Source of the DNA: Dyadobacter koreensis
GTDB lineage: Bacteria > Bacteroidota > Bacteroidia > Cytophagales > Spirosomataceae
DNA length: 64,000 bases
Assembly: GCF_900108855.1 (NCBI RefSeq)
Contig: NZ_FNXY01000001.1
Coordinates: forward strand, 806,001-870,000
Direction of reading: 5' to 3'
In this document: positions 1 through 8,360 of the stretch, piece by piece
Position numbering within the stretch: position 1 is the stretch's first letter
Layout: each line of letters begins with the position of its first letter
The notes under the pieces: model-generated
What the model was told of the DNA's origin: nothing
Databases searched by the model: none
Seen by the model: the letters and a program-made list of their open reading frames with translations, nothing else
Program-made: the position numbers and the translations under genes

Positions 1-665
1 GTCGATCAACCCGGCAGGCGCGCCATACTGAATCACTTTGTAGGCCCGGCTTTCCAGCGTCGGACCATTGGCATAAATAAAACGGATAATCCCAAAATTA
101 GTCAGGGAATCCACCCTGAGCTGGCCAACATATTGTTCAAGCAATTCATTGACAGGAAGCGATATTTCCTTTCGTTTGCTAATGTAATCTCTTAGAAACT
201 GTGGGGAACGCTGCCCGGCCTTATATTCTTTTTCAAAATCGCTAAGCTTCTTCTCATCTTTCCTGCCAAGTGCAATATCTGCCTGTTCCGCATATACAAA
301 TCCTGCACTCGTCGACCCATCATGCCGATTCAGAATATTACCGTCGGCATCGATATATAGCGAAATAAGTGCTCCTTTTATCTCAAACTTTTTTGCCAGT
401 TTTTTACCATTCTCCGTTTTCACATTTGCCCGCATCGAAACAAAATTCTGTTCATACTTCTCTTTCAGGATAGTTGCGCTAAATCCCTGAGAAGCCACGT
501 CATTGCATTGTTGGCAATTGTCATCTTCGAGATGTAGAAATATTAATTTTTTTCGTCTTTCGCTTTTTTCGAAAGCTGCTCCCAGGTAAGGTCTTTCTCG
601 AAAAAAATCTGGGAAAAAACCGGAGCGTAACATAAGGAGAGTATAATGACAAATATCAGTTTCAT
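1..665 (-). pseudogene. Thioredoxin-like exported protein, frame broken at an A7 run; 3' end outside window
   Basis: An ATG at 665 opens a signal-peptide-like start (MKLIFVIILSLCYAPVFSQ). The frame stops after 40 codons at a TAA at 545-543. Shifting the frame by one base at the A run (547-553 on the + strand) opens a long frame to position 1. That frame reads KKLIFLHLEDDNCQQCNDV and later FEIKGALISLYIDADGNIL, the look of a thioredoxin-fold protein with a CxxC pair (CQQC). The C-terminal part continues past the window. One missing A explains everything: genuine mutation, sequencing error, or slippage (heptamer A AAA AAT directly before the UAA). It lies downstream of two secreted metalloproteases on the same strand, where periplasmic thioredoxin-like proteins are common. 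The family call is moderate; the frameshift is directly visible. Confidence 0.7.
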
Positions 666-823
666 AAAGATTTTGGCTACTAATAGATTGCCAAATGTAA
701 TCTGTAAAATTTAAATATGTAACCGAAATAGCATGAATAAATGATTATATTTTATGACTAAAAAGAATAAGCGTGTAACAATCTGCGAAAGATGGTACAC
801 GCCTATACTATCCAACAAAAATA

Positions 824-3304
824 TTAAATAGGAGAACCTGCAGGCATTGTTAGAGGCGGTGCAGGTTTAAATTTGTCAGGGTCTGCCTCAAACTGACTGA
901 TCTGCAAAATACTGAACAATACATCGCCTTTTAGTTTAGCATCCGTTGTATTTTTTTGGGAAATCATCCAGTTTTTCAGGTTATCGATTTCACCAATTAC
1001 AGTCGACCGGACGTTATCGGATGCATTAGTACTGGCAGCCAGTCCGAGCAATGATTTAAGATAAACTTTGCGAACCATGCTCTGCAAATCACCCTGATAA
1101 CCAGGCAGTGGTACAGATTTCCAAATCTGGTCATTCATCTTATTGATAACCGATATCAAGCCGGGCTGCGTTGCATCTCGTCCATTGAATTCCAGAAGCC
1201 TGGCCGATCTTTCCGGATCCAAAAGAAGCGTTATACAATCGCCTGTCAAAGATTCCGCCGCGCCAACAGGATCAAATGTCAACCCGGTATACCCTTTGAA
1301 ATTTTCCTGTGTTTTTGAATATCCAATCGGATACGGTGGTAATGACTTTATTAATTTTTCGGGAATTGCCAATTCAGCGGGAGATATCGCCATTAAAATC
1401 GCGTCCAATGCTTTTTGCTGTTCTTTCGGATCCAGCATTTCAGTCACTGGCTGGCCGTCTCCGCGCAGCGCATAGCGGTAATTCATTCCTCCGAGCAGAT
1501 AAGAAGTTGCCAGAATTTGGTAACGATGCAGCAGATAAAGCGGAACGAGCACTTCTTCAAGCGTTGCCATCGGAGTTCCTGCCGGAATTGCTTTTTCAGA
1601 AAATCTTGCTAAAACCTGCCTGCGGATCTCCATCAATCGCAGCAATTCCCCACTTGCATTCGTGGAATTATCCCAGTGTGCAGATTTCGGATGAACACCC
1701 AAATCAAACATAAAAAGCTGTCCCTGTTTGATGGACTCCTGCATAATTTTTTCAAGACCAGCCTTTTCATCTTCGCCTTTTTTAAATTCCGCGTAGCCCC
1801 ACAAAATGGAGCGTTTGTCGTAGCTTCCGATTCCCTTCGTGTAGGCTTCTGAAATATCAATCGAACCATCTTTTTTCAAAGTTATCTTCGGGAATGGGTA
1901 ATCCGTTACCGAAGATCTGTCGTTGCTGCTGGACATATGGTTATGATATAGACCAAGCGTGTGCCCGACTTCATGCGCCGCAAGCTGGCGAATACGCGCC
2001 ATTGCCTGATCAACGGCCCTTTGAGGTGCCGTTTTATCATCGCCATAGGGTTGCGTCAAACCTTGCAGGATCAGGAAATCCTGTCTTTCACGCATGGATC
2101 CGAGAGTTACCTGTCCTTTAATGATTTCGCCCGTTCTTGGGTCAAATATGCCAATTCCGTTCGAATAACCACGTGTCGGCCGATGCACCCAGTTGATAAT
2201 GCTATATCGGATATCCATAGGATCTGCACCTTCCGGCAATTCCCTGACCTGAAAAGCATTGATATAACCTGCCGTTTCAAAGGCCTGATTCCACCACGAT
2301 GCGCCTTCGATCAATGCTTTCTTTATTTCCGCAGGTGCTCCCCTGTCAACATAATAAATAATTGGTTTTACAGCTTCACTTTTCTCGGCATTCGGATTTT
2401 TCTTTTCTAATCTCCATCTGCGGATATATTTTTTGATAATTGGCTGTTCTATGGAAGCTGCAAAATCGAAATACTCCATGGAGTTATATCCGGAACGCGG
2501 ATCAAATTCTCTCTTTTGATATTTATCATCCGGCAGTTCGATGAAAGAATGATGATTTCTAAGGGTAACAGAATTCGGATCTGGAGCCTTTGGAGCCGTT
2601 CCCGGACCGCCGCTAAAATAACTTCTTTCGTTTCCTCCTGGACCAGAAAAGGTCAACAGCGCTTCAAATTCAGTATTTTTCGGAAAACTCTTAGTATTTT
2701 CAATCGATATAGCTGATCTAGTTTCATCCACGCGATAAACAGCTCCGGGAGCGGCAGGACGAAAACCCACGGCACCCAATCGTTCCCCTGATTTTTGGCT
2801 GTCCCGTAATAGAAAACTTGTAAGATCTACGAGCACCTTCCCGTTTTCTTTAACTTCTGGCTTAAACGCCCAAATGATCGATTGAGGAAAAGACTCAGCT
2901 ACCGATTTTTTTTCTTCCAGATTGTCTGTATCTGCCCGGTAATCATAGTTGGGGAGTGTCAGAAAAATTTTCGGCCCGACCGTTATAAATTTCACGATAC
3001 GATATCCACCAACCGTTCCTCTATCCCCTGCTCCGCCGCCTCCGCTCGGCATAGCGTTGACATATAAAAATTCTTTTTCAAACATGGTTTCCGGGATTTC
3101 AAGAAAAACCTTGCCATCCTTTTCATCATAATAAAAATTGAAGTATCCTTCATTCTTTTTCATTCCAGCTGTTTTGCCTGCAATGGAAAGTGTTTGTAAA
3201 GACTTGGTTTGAGCAGGCTGGTTTGGTGGCGTTGCAGAATTTTGGGCAAAAGAGTAGCCCGTTATGGACAGCATCGCAGCCGCCACAAGAAGATTTTTTT
3301 TCAT
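824..3304 (-). CDS. Secreted zinc-dependent metalloprotease (DUF5118/DUF5117/DUF4953 metzincin-like), copy 1
   Basis: An 826-residue protein with a Sec signal peptide (MKKNLLVAAAMLSITGYSFAQ). The zinc site HEVGHTLGLYH (HExxHxxGxxH) is at residues 444-454, as in metzincins. Before it come the DUF5118-like (about 45-95) and DUF5117-like (about 100-290) segments typical of these Bacteroidota proteases. The usual Met-turn methionine is absent: the segment reads SVTDYPFP, whereas the neighbouring copy has SVMDYPFP. It follows a close paralogue (3427-5973), so the pair is a tandem duplication. Role inferred: extracytoplasmic protein or peptide degradation feeding the SusCD system upstream on the same strand. 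Substrate unknown. The family call is strong. Confidence 0.92.
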   Translation of the reverse strand: MKKNLLVAAAMLSITGYSFAQNSATPPNQPAQTKSLQTLSIAGKTAGMKKNEGYFNFYYDEKDGKVFLEIPETMFEKEFLYVNAMPSGGGGAGDRGTVGGYRIVKFITVGPKIFLTLPNYDYRADTDNLEEKKSVAESFPQSIIWAFKPEVKENGKVLVDLTSFLLRDSQKSGERLGAVGFRPAAPGAVYRVDETRSAISIENTKSFPKNTEFEALLTFSGPGGNERSYFSGGPGTAPKAPDPNSVTLRNHHSFIELPDDKYQKREFDPRSGYNSMEYFDFAASIEQPIIKKYIRRWRLEKKNPNAEKSEAVKPIIYYVDRGAPAEIKKALIEGASWWNQAFETAGYINAFQVRELPEGADPMDIRYSIINWVHRPTRGYSNGIGIFDPRTGEIIKGQVTLGSMRERQDFLILQGLTQPYGDDKTAPQRAVDQAMARIRQLAAHEVGHTLGLYHNHMSSSNDRSSVTDYPFPKITLKKDGSIDISEAYTKGIGSYDKRSILWGYAEFKKGEDEKAGLEKIMQESIKQGQLFMFDLGVHPKSAHWDNSTNASGELLRLMEIRRQVLARFSEKAIPAGTPMATLEEVLVPLYLLHRYQILATSYLLGGMNYRYALRGDGQPVTEMLDPKEQQKALDAILMAISPAELAIPEKLIKSLPPYPIGYSKTQENFKGYTGLTFDPVGAAESLTGDCITLLLDPERSARLLEFNGRDATQPGLISVINKMNDQIWKSVPLPGYQGDLQSMVRKVYLKSLLGLAASTNASDNVRSTVIGEIDNLKNWMISQKNTTDAKLKGDVLFSILQISQFEADPDKFKPAPPLTMPAGSPI

Positions 3305-3325
3305 CTCGGGAAAATTAAAATTTTG

Positions 3326-3400
3326 TCAAAAAAAGAAGAAAGCGGATCAGAAATGATCTTGAAATTTGTAATCAATTCCACGACTTTTCCCTGACCCGCT
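3326..3400 (-). terminator. Possible intrinsic terminator between the two metalloprotease genes
   Basis: On the minus strand AGCGGGTCAG (3400-3391) can pair with CTGATCCGCT (3350-3341), with one G-U pair, and is followed by a T-rich run at 3340-3326. The loop is long (about 40 nt), so strength is uncertain. It would end transcription of the upstream paralogue. Confidence 0.4.
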
Positions 3401-3426
3401 CAACTTAGTTTGGGTAGTAAATCAGA

Positions 3427-5973
3427 TTATTGCTCCCCTTGAAAATGTGTTTGCGAGCATCCCATGAAATCCATTAGTCCCATAATTGGAGCTCCGGGAG
3501 GCATATCAAGAACAGACGCAGGCTCAAATTTATTAGGATTTTTGTTGAATTCTTCGATCTGAGAAAGCCCAAAAAGCATGTTTGCCTTTTGTTTTGGAGC
3601 CGCACCAGCCAGTTTACCCTTCATCCAGTCGCCAAGCTCACTTACTTTTAACAGCGCTTCGCCGCGAACGCTTTCCGGCGCTTTTGAATTAGCTGCCAGA
3701 TTTAACAGATACTTCAAAGAAAGGTTGTTTACCAATGTCTGCAGCTCGCCTTTATACCCCGGAACCGCAGGAGCTTTCCAAGTACTTTCGAATAATTTAT
3801 CGATCACCGGCATAAGTCCAGGCTGTTTCTCATCTCTTGCATTATATTCTACCAGACGTGCAGCCCGTTCTGCATTAAGCAGGTATGACAATGTTGTTCC
3901 AGCGGCTGTTTCAGCCGCAGCGATTGGATCAAAAGTTGGACCGGTATGCCCCGAGAATGTTTCCAGACTTGCAGGATATCCCGAAGGACGTGGTGGAATT
4001 TTTTTGATCAGTGCTTCCGGCAAGGCAAGCGCTTCGGGTGTGATTGTACTCAACAAAGATTCCAAAGCTCTCCATTGCTCTTTCGGCTCAACCATACGGG
4101 TCACGACCTGTCCATCGTTTTTAACGGCATGAGTAAAATACAATCCACCAACAGATTTTGCGACAGCCTCAACCTGATAACGATGTAACAAATAAACAGG
4201 TACTAAAACCTCTTCGATCGTAGCCATTGGCTCGCCTTTCCTAATCGCTTTTTCAGAAAAATTATCCAGAACTTTTCTTCTGACCGTCATGATATTGGTC
4301 ATCTGATCGATCGGATTGGAGCCATCGTCCCATTGGTGGGAAGTCGGATGAGCGTTTCCTCCGATATCCGGGATGTAAATAAATCCTTGTTTAAGCGTTT
4401 CCTGCATAATTTTTTCTAATCCTTCCTCTTCTTTCCCTGCCGGGAATTCGGTATAACCCCACATCACAGCCCGCTTATCCCAGCTTCCGATTCCTTTGGC
4501 ATACGAATCTGAAATATCAACGTTACCATCCGCTTTCAAAGAAAACTTAGGAAAAGGATAATCCATCACCGAAGCTCTGTCTTTCGGACTTGCCGCAAAG
4601 TTGTGGTTAAAACCCAGTGTATGTCCAATCTCGTGCGCAGACAATTGTCTTATTCGCGCCAACGCCAGCTCCTGCATGGCCTTCGGAATTGGTTTTCCAT
4701 CTTCATAGGGCTGCAATAATCCTTCCGCAATCAGATAGTCCTGACGGTGGCGGTCAGAGCCGAGTGTTACTACTCCTTTGATAATTTCACCTGTGCGTGG
4801 ATCAACATAGGATGAACCATAAGAGAAGCCGCGCGGACTACCATTTCTGTTTACCCAGTTCACTACGTTATACCGGATATCCATCGGGTCTGCTCCTTCG
4901 GGAAGTTCTTTCACCTGAAAGGCATTTTTATAACCTGCTGCTTCAAAAGCTTCATTCCAGAACGCGCCGCCTTCAATTAATGCCTGTTTAACAGGTCCGG
5001 GAGCACCGCGATCGATGTAATAGACAATCGGTTTGACTGCCTCACTTGGCGCAGAACCAGGATTTTTCTTTTCAAGTCTATGTCTTCTGATAAATCTTTT
5101 TACGATCGGTTCCGTCATTGGCGCCGAGAAATCCATATAGCTGAACATCCCAAAAGCTGACCTCGCATCAAATCTTCGGGTTTTGTATTTATCATCCGGT
5201 AGCTCAACAAATGACTGGTGCATTTTCACACTGACAGCGCTCGGGTCAGGAGCAAGGCCAGGTCCGCCACCGAAAAATCCGGTGTTTGGGTTTCCGCCAG
5301 TAAACGTTATCAAAGCTTCAAATTCTGTATTTTTTGGGAAATTTTTTGTGTTTTCAAGATACAAAACAGAACGGCTTTCATCCATCCTGTAAGCGCCACC
5401 GCCACCTGCAGGCTGCGGAACGGAGACAGGCCCGGCGGCCCGGCGCACGCCTAAACGCGAAGCGATATTCTGACTGTCGCGAATGATAAACGGAGTAAGA
5501 TCAATCAGCATTTTGTCGCCTTCAACCGCAGTTGGAACAAATCCCCAGATTACCGATTTCGCAAAAGCATTTTCGACTGCTTTTTTCTCATCCACATTCT
5601 CTGTGATTGCCCGGTAACTATAGACAGGTTCAACCAATAATACCTTCGAACCGACTTTTACGAATTTTGCAATCGCCGAAGAAGCCTGTCCGCGTTCAGG
5701 TCCGCCGCTTCCGACACCGTCAGTCAGGGAAGAAAAGTATAGAAATTCTTTATCAAGTTTATCCACTTCCAGATAGACTTTCCCTGATTTTTCGTCGTAA
5801 TAAAAATTAAAAAAACCATCATACTTTTTTAATCCCTGCGTGACGGAAGCGATACTTGTCGCCGGCGTCGCTGCTTGTCTGGCTGGCGCACCGCCGCCCG
5901 CAGCAGGACTTTGAGCATAAGAAAATGACCCTGCAGCCAGTAAAGCGGCCAATGTATTAAAGCTTAATTTCAT
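3427..5973 (-). CDS. Secreted zinc-dependent metalloprotease (DUF5118/DUF5117/DUF4953 metzincin-like), copy 2
   Basis: An 848-residue protein, collinear with and clearly paralogous to the gene at 824-3304. It has a signal peptide (MKLSFNTLAALLAAGSFSYAQ). The zinc motif HEIGHTLGFNH is at residues 447-457 and a normal Met-turn reads SVMDYPFP. Both copies share stretches such as LPEGADPMDIRY and DPRTGEIIKG. This copy has a short C-terminal extension with one cysteine. It probably hydrolyses proteins or peptides outside the cytoplasmic membrane; substrate unknown. The intact Met-turn makes it the better candidate for an active enzyme of the pair. Confidence 0.93.
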   Translation of the reverse strand: MKLSFNTLAALLAAGSFSYAQSPAAGGGAPARQAATPATSIASVTQGLKKYDGFFNFYYDEKSGKVYLEVDKLDKEFLYFSSLTDGVGSGGPERGQASSAIAKFVKVGSKVLLVEPVYSYRAITENVDEKKAVENAFAKSVIWGFVPTAVEGDKMLIDLTPFIIRDSQNIASRLGVRRAAGPVSVPQPAGGGGAYRMDESRSVLYLENTKNFPKNTEFEALITFTGGNPNTGFFGGGPGLAPDPSAVSVKMHQSFVELPDDKYKTRRFDARSAFGMFSYMDFSAPMTEPIVKRFIRRHRLEKKNPGSAPSEAVKPIVYYIDRGAPGPVKQALIEGGAFWNEAFEAAGYKNAFQVKELPEGADPMDIRYNVVNWVNRNGSPRGFSYGSSYVDPRTGEIIKGVVTLGSDRHRQDYLIAEGLLQPYEDGKPIPKAMQELALARIRQLSAHEIGHTLGFNHNFAASPKDRASVMDYPFPKFSLKADGNVDISDSYAKGIGSWDKRAVMWGYTEFPAGKEEEGLEKIMQETLKQGFIYIPDIGGNAHPTSHQWDDGSNPIDQMTNIMTVRRKVLDNFSEKAIRKGEPMATIEEVLVPVYLLHRYQVEAVAKSVGGLYFTHAVKNDGQVVTRMVEPKEQWRALESLLSTITPEALALPEALIKKIPPRPSGYPASLETFSGHTGPTFDPIAAAETAAGTTLSYLLNAERAARLVEYNARDEKQPGLMPVIDKLFESTWKAPAVPGYKGELQTLVNNLSLKYLLNLAANSKAPESVRGEALLKVSELGDWMKGKLAGAAPKQKANMLFGLSQIEEFNKNPNKFEPASVLDMPPGAPIMGLMDFMGCSQTHFQGEQ

Positions 5974-6006
5974 AGTATAGGAGTTATTAAATCAAAATTT
6001 TAAACG

Positions 6007-6453
6007 TTATTTTATTAATTCAGCATTCAAAAGAAAGATTTCCGACCGAAGATCACCTGTTTTGTTCAGTATCAATTTGCCTCGCAGCTTGACTGGTTTA
6101 TCTGTGTAAATCAACTCTTTACCCATTTTCACTTCAACCATTGAAGGAATATCACCCTGCCCGCAATAAGGACATTGATCCATGGGAACAACCGCCAACA
6201 TGAATTCGGAATGGTTAAGATCGGCATTTATTGGAATAATGTACCCGGGCAGCTCCACCACTTTATTTTGCAGCGCTTCCAGCTTTGCAGGAAACGCCGG
6301 TACCATTTTGAAATCTTTATTTTTTTTATAGGTCCTTTCAGCAATCAATTTCCAGGTATTGTTCATCAACGGAATATGTGTTGGCGGCTGCGCTTTTGCA
6401 GACAAAACGGCTGTAAAAGTGAATAAAAGGAAAACTGTTTTTTTTAATAGCAT
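6007..6453 (-). CDS. Exported DUF3299-like protein with a CPYC motif, partner of an ABC exporter/permease
   Basis: A 148-residue protein with a signal peptide (MLLKKTVFLLFTFTAVLSAKAQ). The mature part contains MDQCPYCGQGDIPSM, a CxxC pair that could bind metal or a disulfide, preceded by a GYIIPI strand typical of DUF3299 proteins. Its start lies 3 nt after the stop of the FtsX-like permease gene, so the three genes 8278-6007 form a tight operon. The family name rests on memory of the domain pattern. Function is unknown; periplasmic metal handling or assembly of an envelope factor together with the ABC module is an inference. Confidence 0.72.
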   Translation of the reverse strand: MLLKKTVFLLFTFTAVLSAKAQPPTHIPLMNNTWKLIAERTYKKNKDFKMVPAFPAKLEALQNKVVELPGYIIPINADLNHSEFMLAVVPMDQCPYCGQGDIPSMVEVKMGKELIYTDKPVKLRGKLILNKTGDLRSEIFLLNAELIK

Positions 6454-6456
6454 AGC

Positions 6457-7647
6457 TTACCCTATTGAAATAGTTTTAGAAATGTCCGCCCGGTAAGCTT
6501 GGATTGCCGGTAAAATGGCCGCCATGATTCCAATGAAAAAGCCACCAGCAACGAGATGTAATTCCTCCGGCATAAAATAAAATCCACTTAATCTGGCTTG
6601 TGGGGAATCCTGAAAATAGCCAATAATATGCAGAAAAACATGTCCTAAAAAAACACCGATTACAGATCCTATCCCCGTCAGAATGATGCCTTCCAGCATG
6701 ATGATCATAAAAATTTTCAGCTGTGAAGCACCCATGACACGCATAAGAGCGAGATCGTACATTCTGTCCTTTAACGAATTGTACAAAGTAACAAAGATGC
6801 TGATTGCCGAAATCAACATAACGAACAAGGCGAACCACTTTGCGGTTTGCACGCCTACACCGATCAGGGAAAACAACCGCGCACTCTCCTTTGCCGGCGA
6901 TGCGGCCTGCATGGAGGTTGATTTATTTACCATCATCGGAAAAAGTACGATTGACATACGCGAACGATATTGAATCAAAAGTGACGTGATTTCCTTTTTG
7001 CTTTGATGTCCCGATTGTTTATGATCTTTTTCAATTCCGTGCATATTCCAGATACTTTCGATACTGGTCAGTACCAGATTATCGGTTGAATTTCCGGAAG
7101 ATTCCAGAATTCCGGTTATTGTGTTTTGATTTCCTTCGTGAACATCTTCGTCTGAACTCAACCCATGCGATCCATTGAACTTATCTCCTACTTTCAACTT
7201 CTTTATTTTAGCCACTTCCGACCCGATAACAACATCAAAATCCTTTCTCCAAAACCTACCCTGTTTGAGTTTCAGATTATATAAATTAATATAACTTGTA
7301 TCTGTTCCAACAATTCTGAACCCGGCATAATTGTCGCCCAAAGCAAGCGGGACTGCCCTTTTCACCATAGGATTTCTGGCCAGGTCCTGAGCGTCATCCA
7401 GAGAAATATTGCCTGTTGGAAAATCAATAAAATAAATGCTGCTCAAAATCAATTGAAGGGGGCTACCCTTTGCTCCTACAACAAGATCTATTCCATTGGC
7501 ATTTCCCTTAAGTTTTTCGCCAGCCTGCGTTGAACCTAATAGAAGTAAAGTCAGAATCCCTGTTCCAAATGCAATAAGCAGCACATTTAAAAAAAATGTT
7601 AGCCTGTTGAACTGTAAACTTTTCCAACTTATGGTGATCAGATTCAT
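6457..7647 (-). CDS. ABC transporter permease, FtsX/LolC/MacB type, with His-rich periplasmic loop
   Basis: A 396-residue protein with an N-terminal membrane segment (about 15-37), a large extracytoplasmic domain (about 40-265) and three C-terminal membrane segments (about 273-295, 310-340, 365-390), the MacB_PCD plus FtsX layout. The periplasmic domain carries histidine clusters, HGLSSDEDVHEG and MHGIEKDHKQSGHQSKK, unusual for lipoprotein-release permeases and suggesting metal contact. The ATPase gene ends 7 nt upstream and the CPYC protein begins 3 nt downstream. This is a mechanotransmission-type ABC system, not a classic importer. The cargo is not evident. Confidence 0.88.
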   Translation of the reverse strand: MNLITISWKSLQFNRLTFFLNVLLIAFGTGILTLLLLGSTQAGEKLKGNANGIDLVVGAKGSPLQLILSSIYFIDFPTGNISLDDAQDLARNPMVKRAVPLALGDNYAGFRIVGTDTSYINLYNLKLKQGRFWRKDFDVVIGSEVAKIKKLKVGDKFNGSHGLSSDEDVHEGNQNTITGILESSGNSTDNLVLTSIESIWNMHGIEKDHKQSGHQSKKEITSLLIQYRSRMSIVLFPMMVNKSTSMQAASPAKESARLFSLIGVGVQTAKWFALFVMLISAISIFVTLYNSLKDRMYDLALMRVMGASQLKIFMIIMLEGIILTGIGSVIGVFLGHVFLHIIGYFQDSPQARLSGFYFMPEELHLVAGGFFIGIMAAILPAIQAYRADISKTISIG

Positions 7648-7654
7648 TCGCCGG

Positions 7655-8278
7655 TTATAAAATATATTCTTTTGAAAAAGCCTCTTTCACCCTATCGTCA
7701 TGCGTTGAAACAACCAGCGTCCCACCACTCGATTCGGAAAGTTTTAACAGGAGATCGACGACCGTTTTTGCATTTTTATTATCCAGGCTTGATGTTGGTT
7801 CATCTGCAAAAAGTAGAAAAGGCTTATTCAAAACTGCCCGGGCGATTGATGCACGCTGTAATTGTCCCTGACTTAATGATGCCGGATAACTATTTATCTT
7901 CTGAATAATATCAAGTTCTGTCAAAACTTCGATGATTCTGTCTTCATTATTCTTGAAACCGGCGAAAGTCTGGGCGAGAAATAAATTTTCTTTAACCGTC
8001 AGACTTTTAATCAAGTGCGCCTGTTGAAAAACCACACCGATATTTTGTCCTCTAAACTGGTCCAACTCCTGTCCGGAAAGTTTATAAAGTTCCGTTTCCT
8101 GAATAAAAACCTCACCAGAAAATGGCTTTTTGATACCCGTCAAGATATGCAGCAACGTTGTTTTCCCACTCCCGGACTCTCCTAAAAGCAGCCATTGCTC
8201 TCCTTTCCGAATATTTAAATCCGGGAAGGAGAGCTTTTCATTGCCGTAATGATGAGAAAGCGATTTCGTCGTGAGCAT
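7655..8278 (-). CDS. ABC transporter ATP-binding protein, LolD/MacB type
   Basis: A 207-residue nucleotide-binding protein with Walker A GESGSGKTTL (about residues 33-42), Q-loop region VVFQQAHLIKSL, signature LSQGQLQRASIARAVL and Walker B LLFADEPTSSLD, followed by the H-loop STHDD. Length matches stand-alone LolD-type ATPases. It is the first gene of the operon with the FtsX-like permease and the exported CPYC protein. The 82-nt leader carries part of a GCCGA-rich repeat. Likely regulation is not visible. Confidence 0.92.
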   Translation of the reverse strand: MLTTKSLSHHYGNEKLSFPDLNIRKGEQWLLLGESGSGKTTLLHILTGIKKPFSGEVFIQETELYKLSGQELDQFRGQNIGVVFQQAHLIKSLTVKENLFLAQTFAGFKNNEDRIIEVLTELDIIQKINSYPASLSQGQLQRASIARAVLNKPFLLFADEPTSSLDNKNAKTVVDLLLKLSESSGGTLVVSTHDDRVKEAFSKEYIL

Positions 8279-8290
8279 AAATTGTTTGTC

Positions 8291-8360
8291 CGCCGGCGGT
8301 CGGCTAACAGCCTTCGGCTTCTTCTGATCAAAACCCGTTGCCGATAGCTGATTGCCGAAG
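8291..8360. repeat. GCCGA/TCGGC-rich palindromic repeat, copy A
   Basis: The gap between an amidohydrolase stop and the ATPase start is built from TCGGCTAACAGCC, TTCGGCTT, GCCGATAGCTGA and GCCGAAG elements that can fold on themselves. Related words occur at 9991-10062 and 10158-10197, so this looks like a small dispersed element rather than ordinary leader sequence. Confidence 0.5.

Noticed and set aside
1309-1713. A 134-codon plus-strand frame and several shorter ones opposite the metalloproteases
   Set aside because: Antisense shadows of GC-biased codons in the real genes; no domain or signal.
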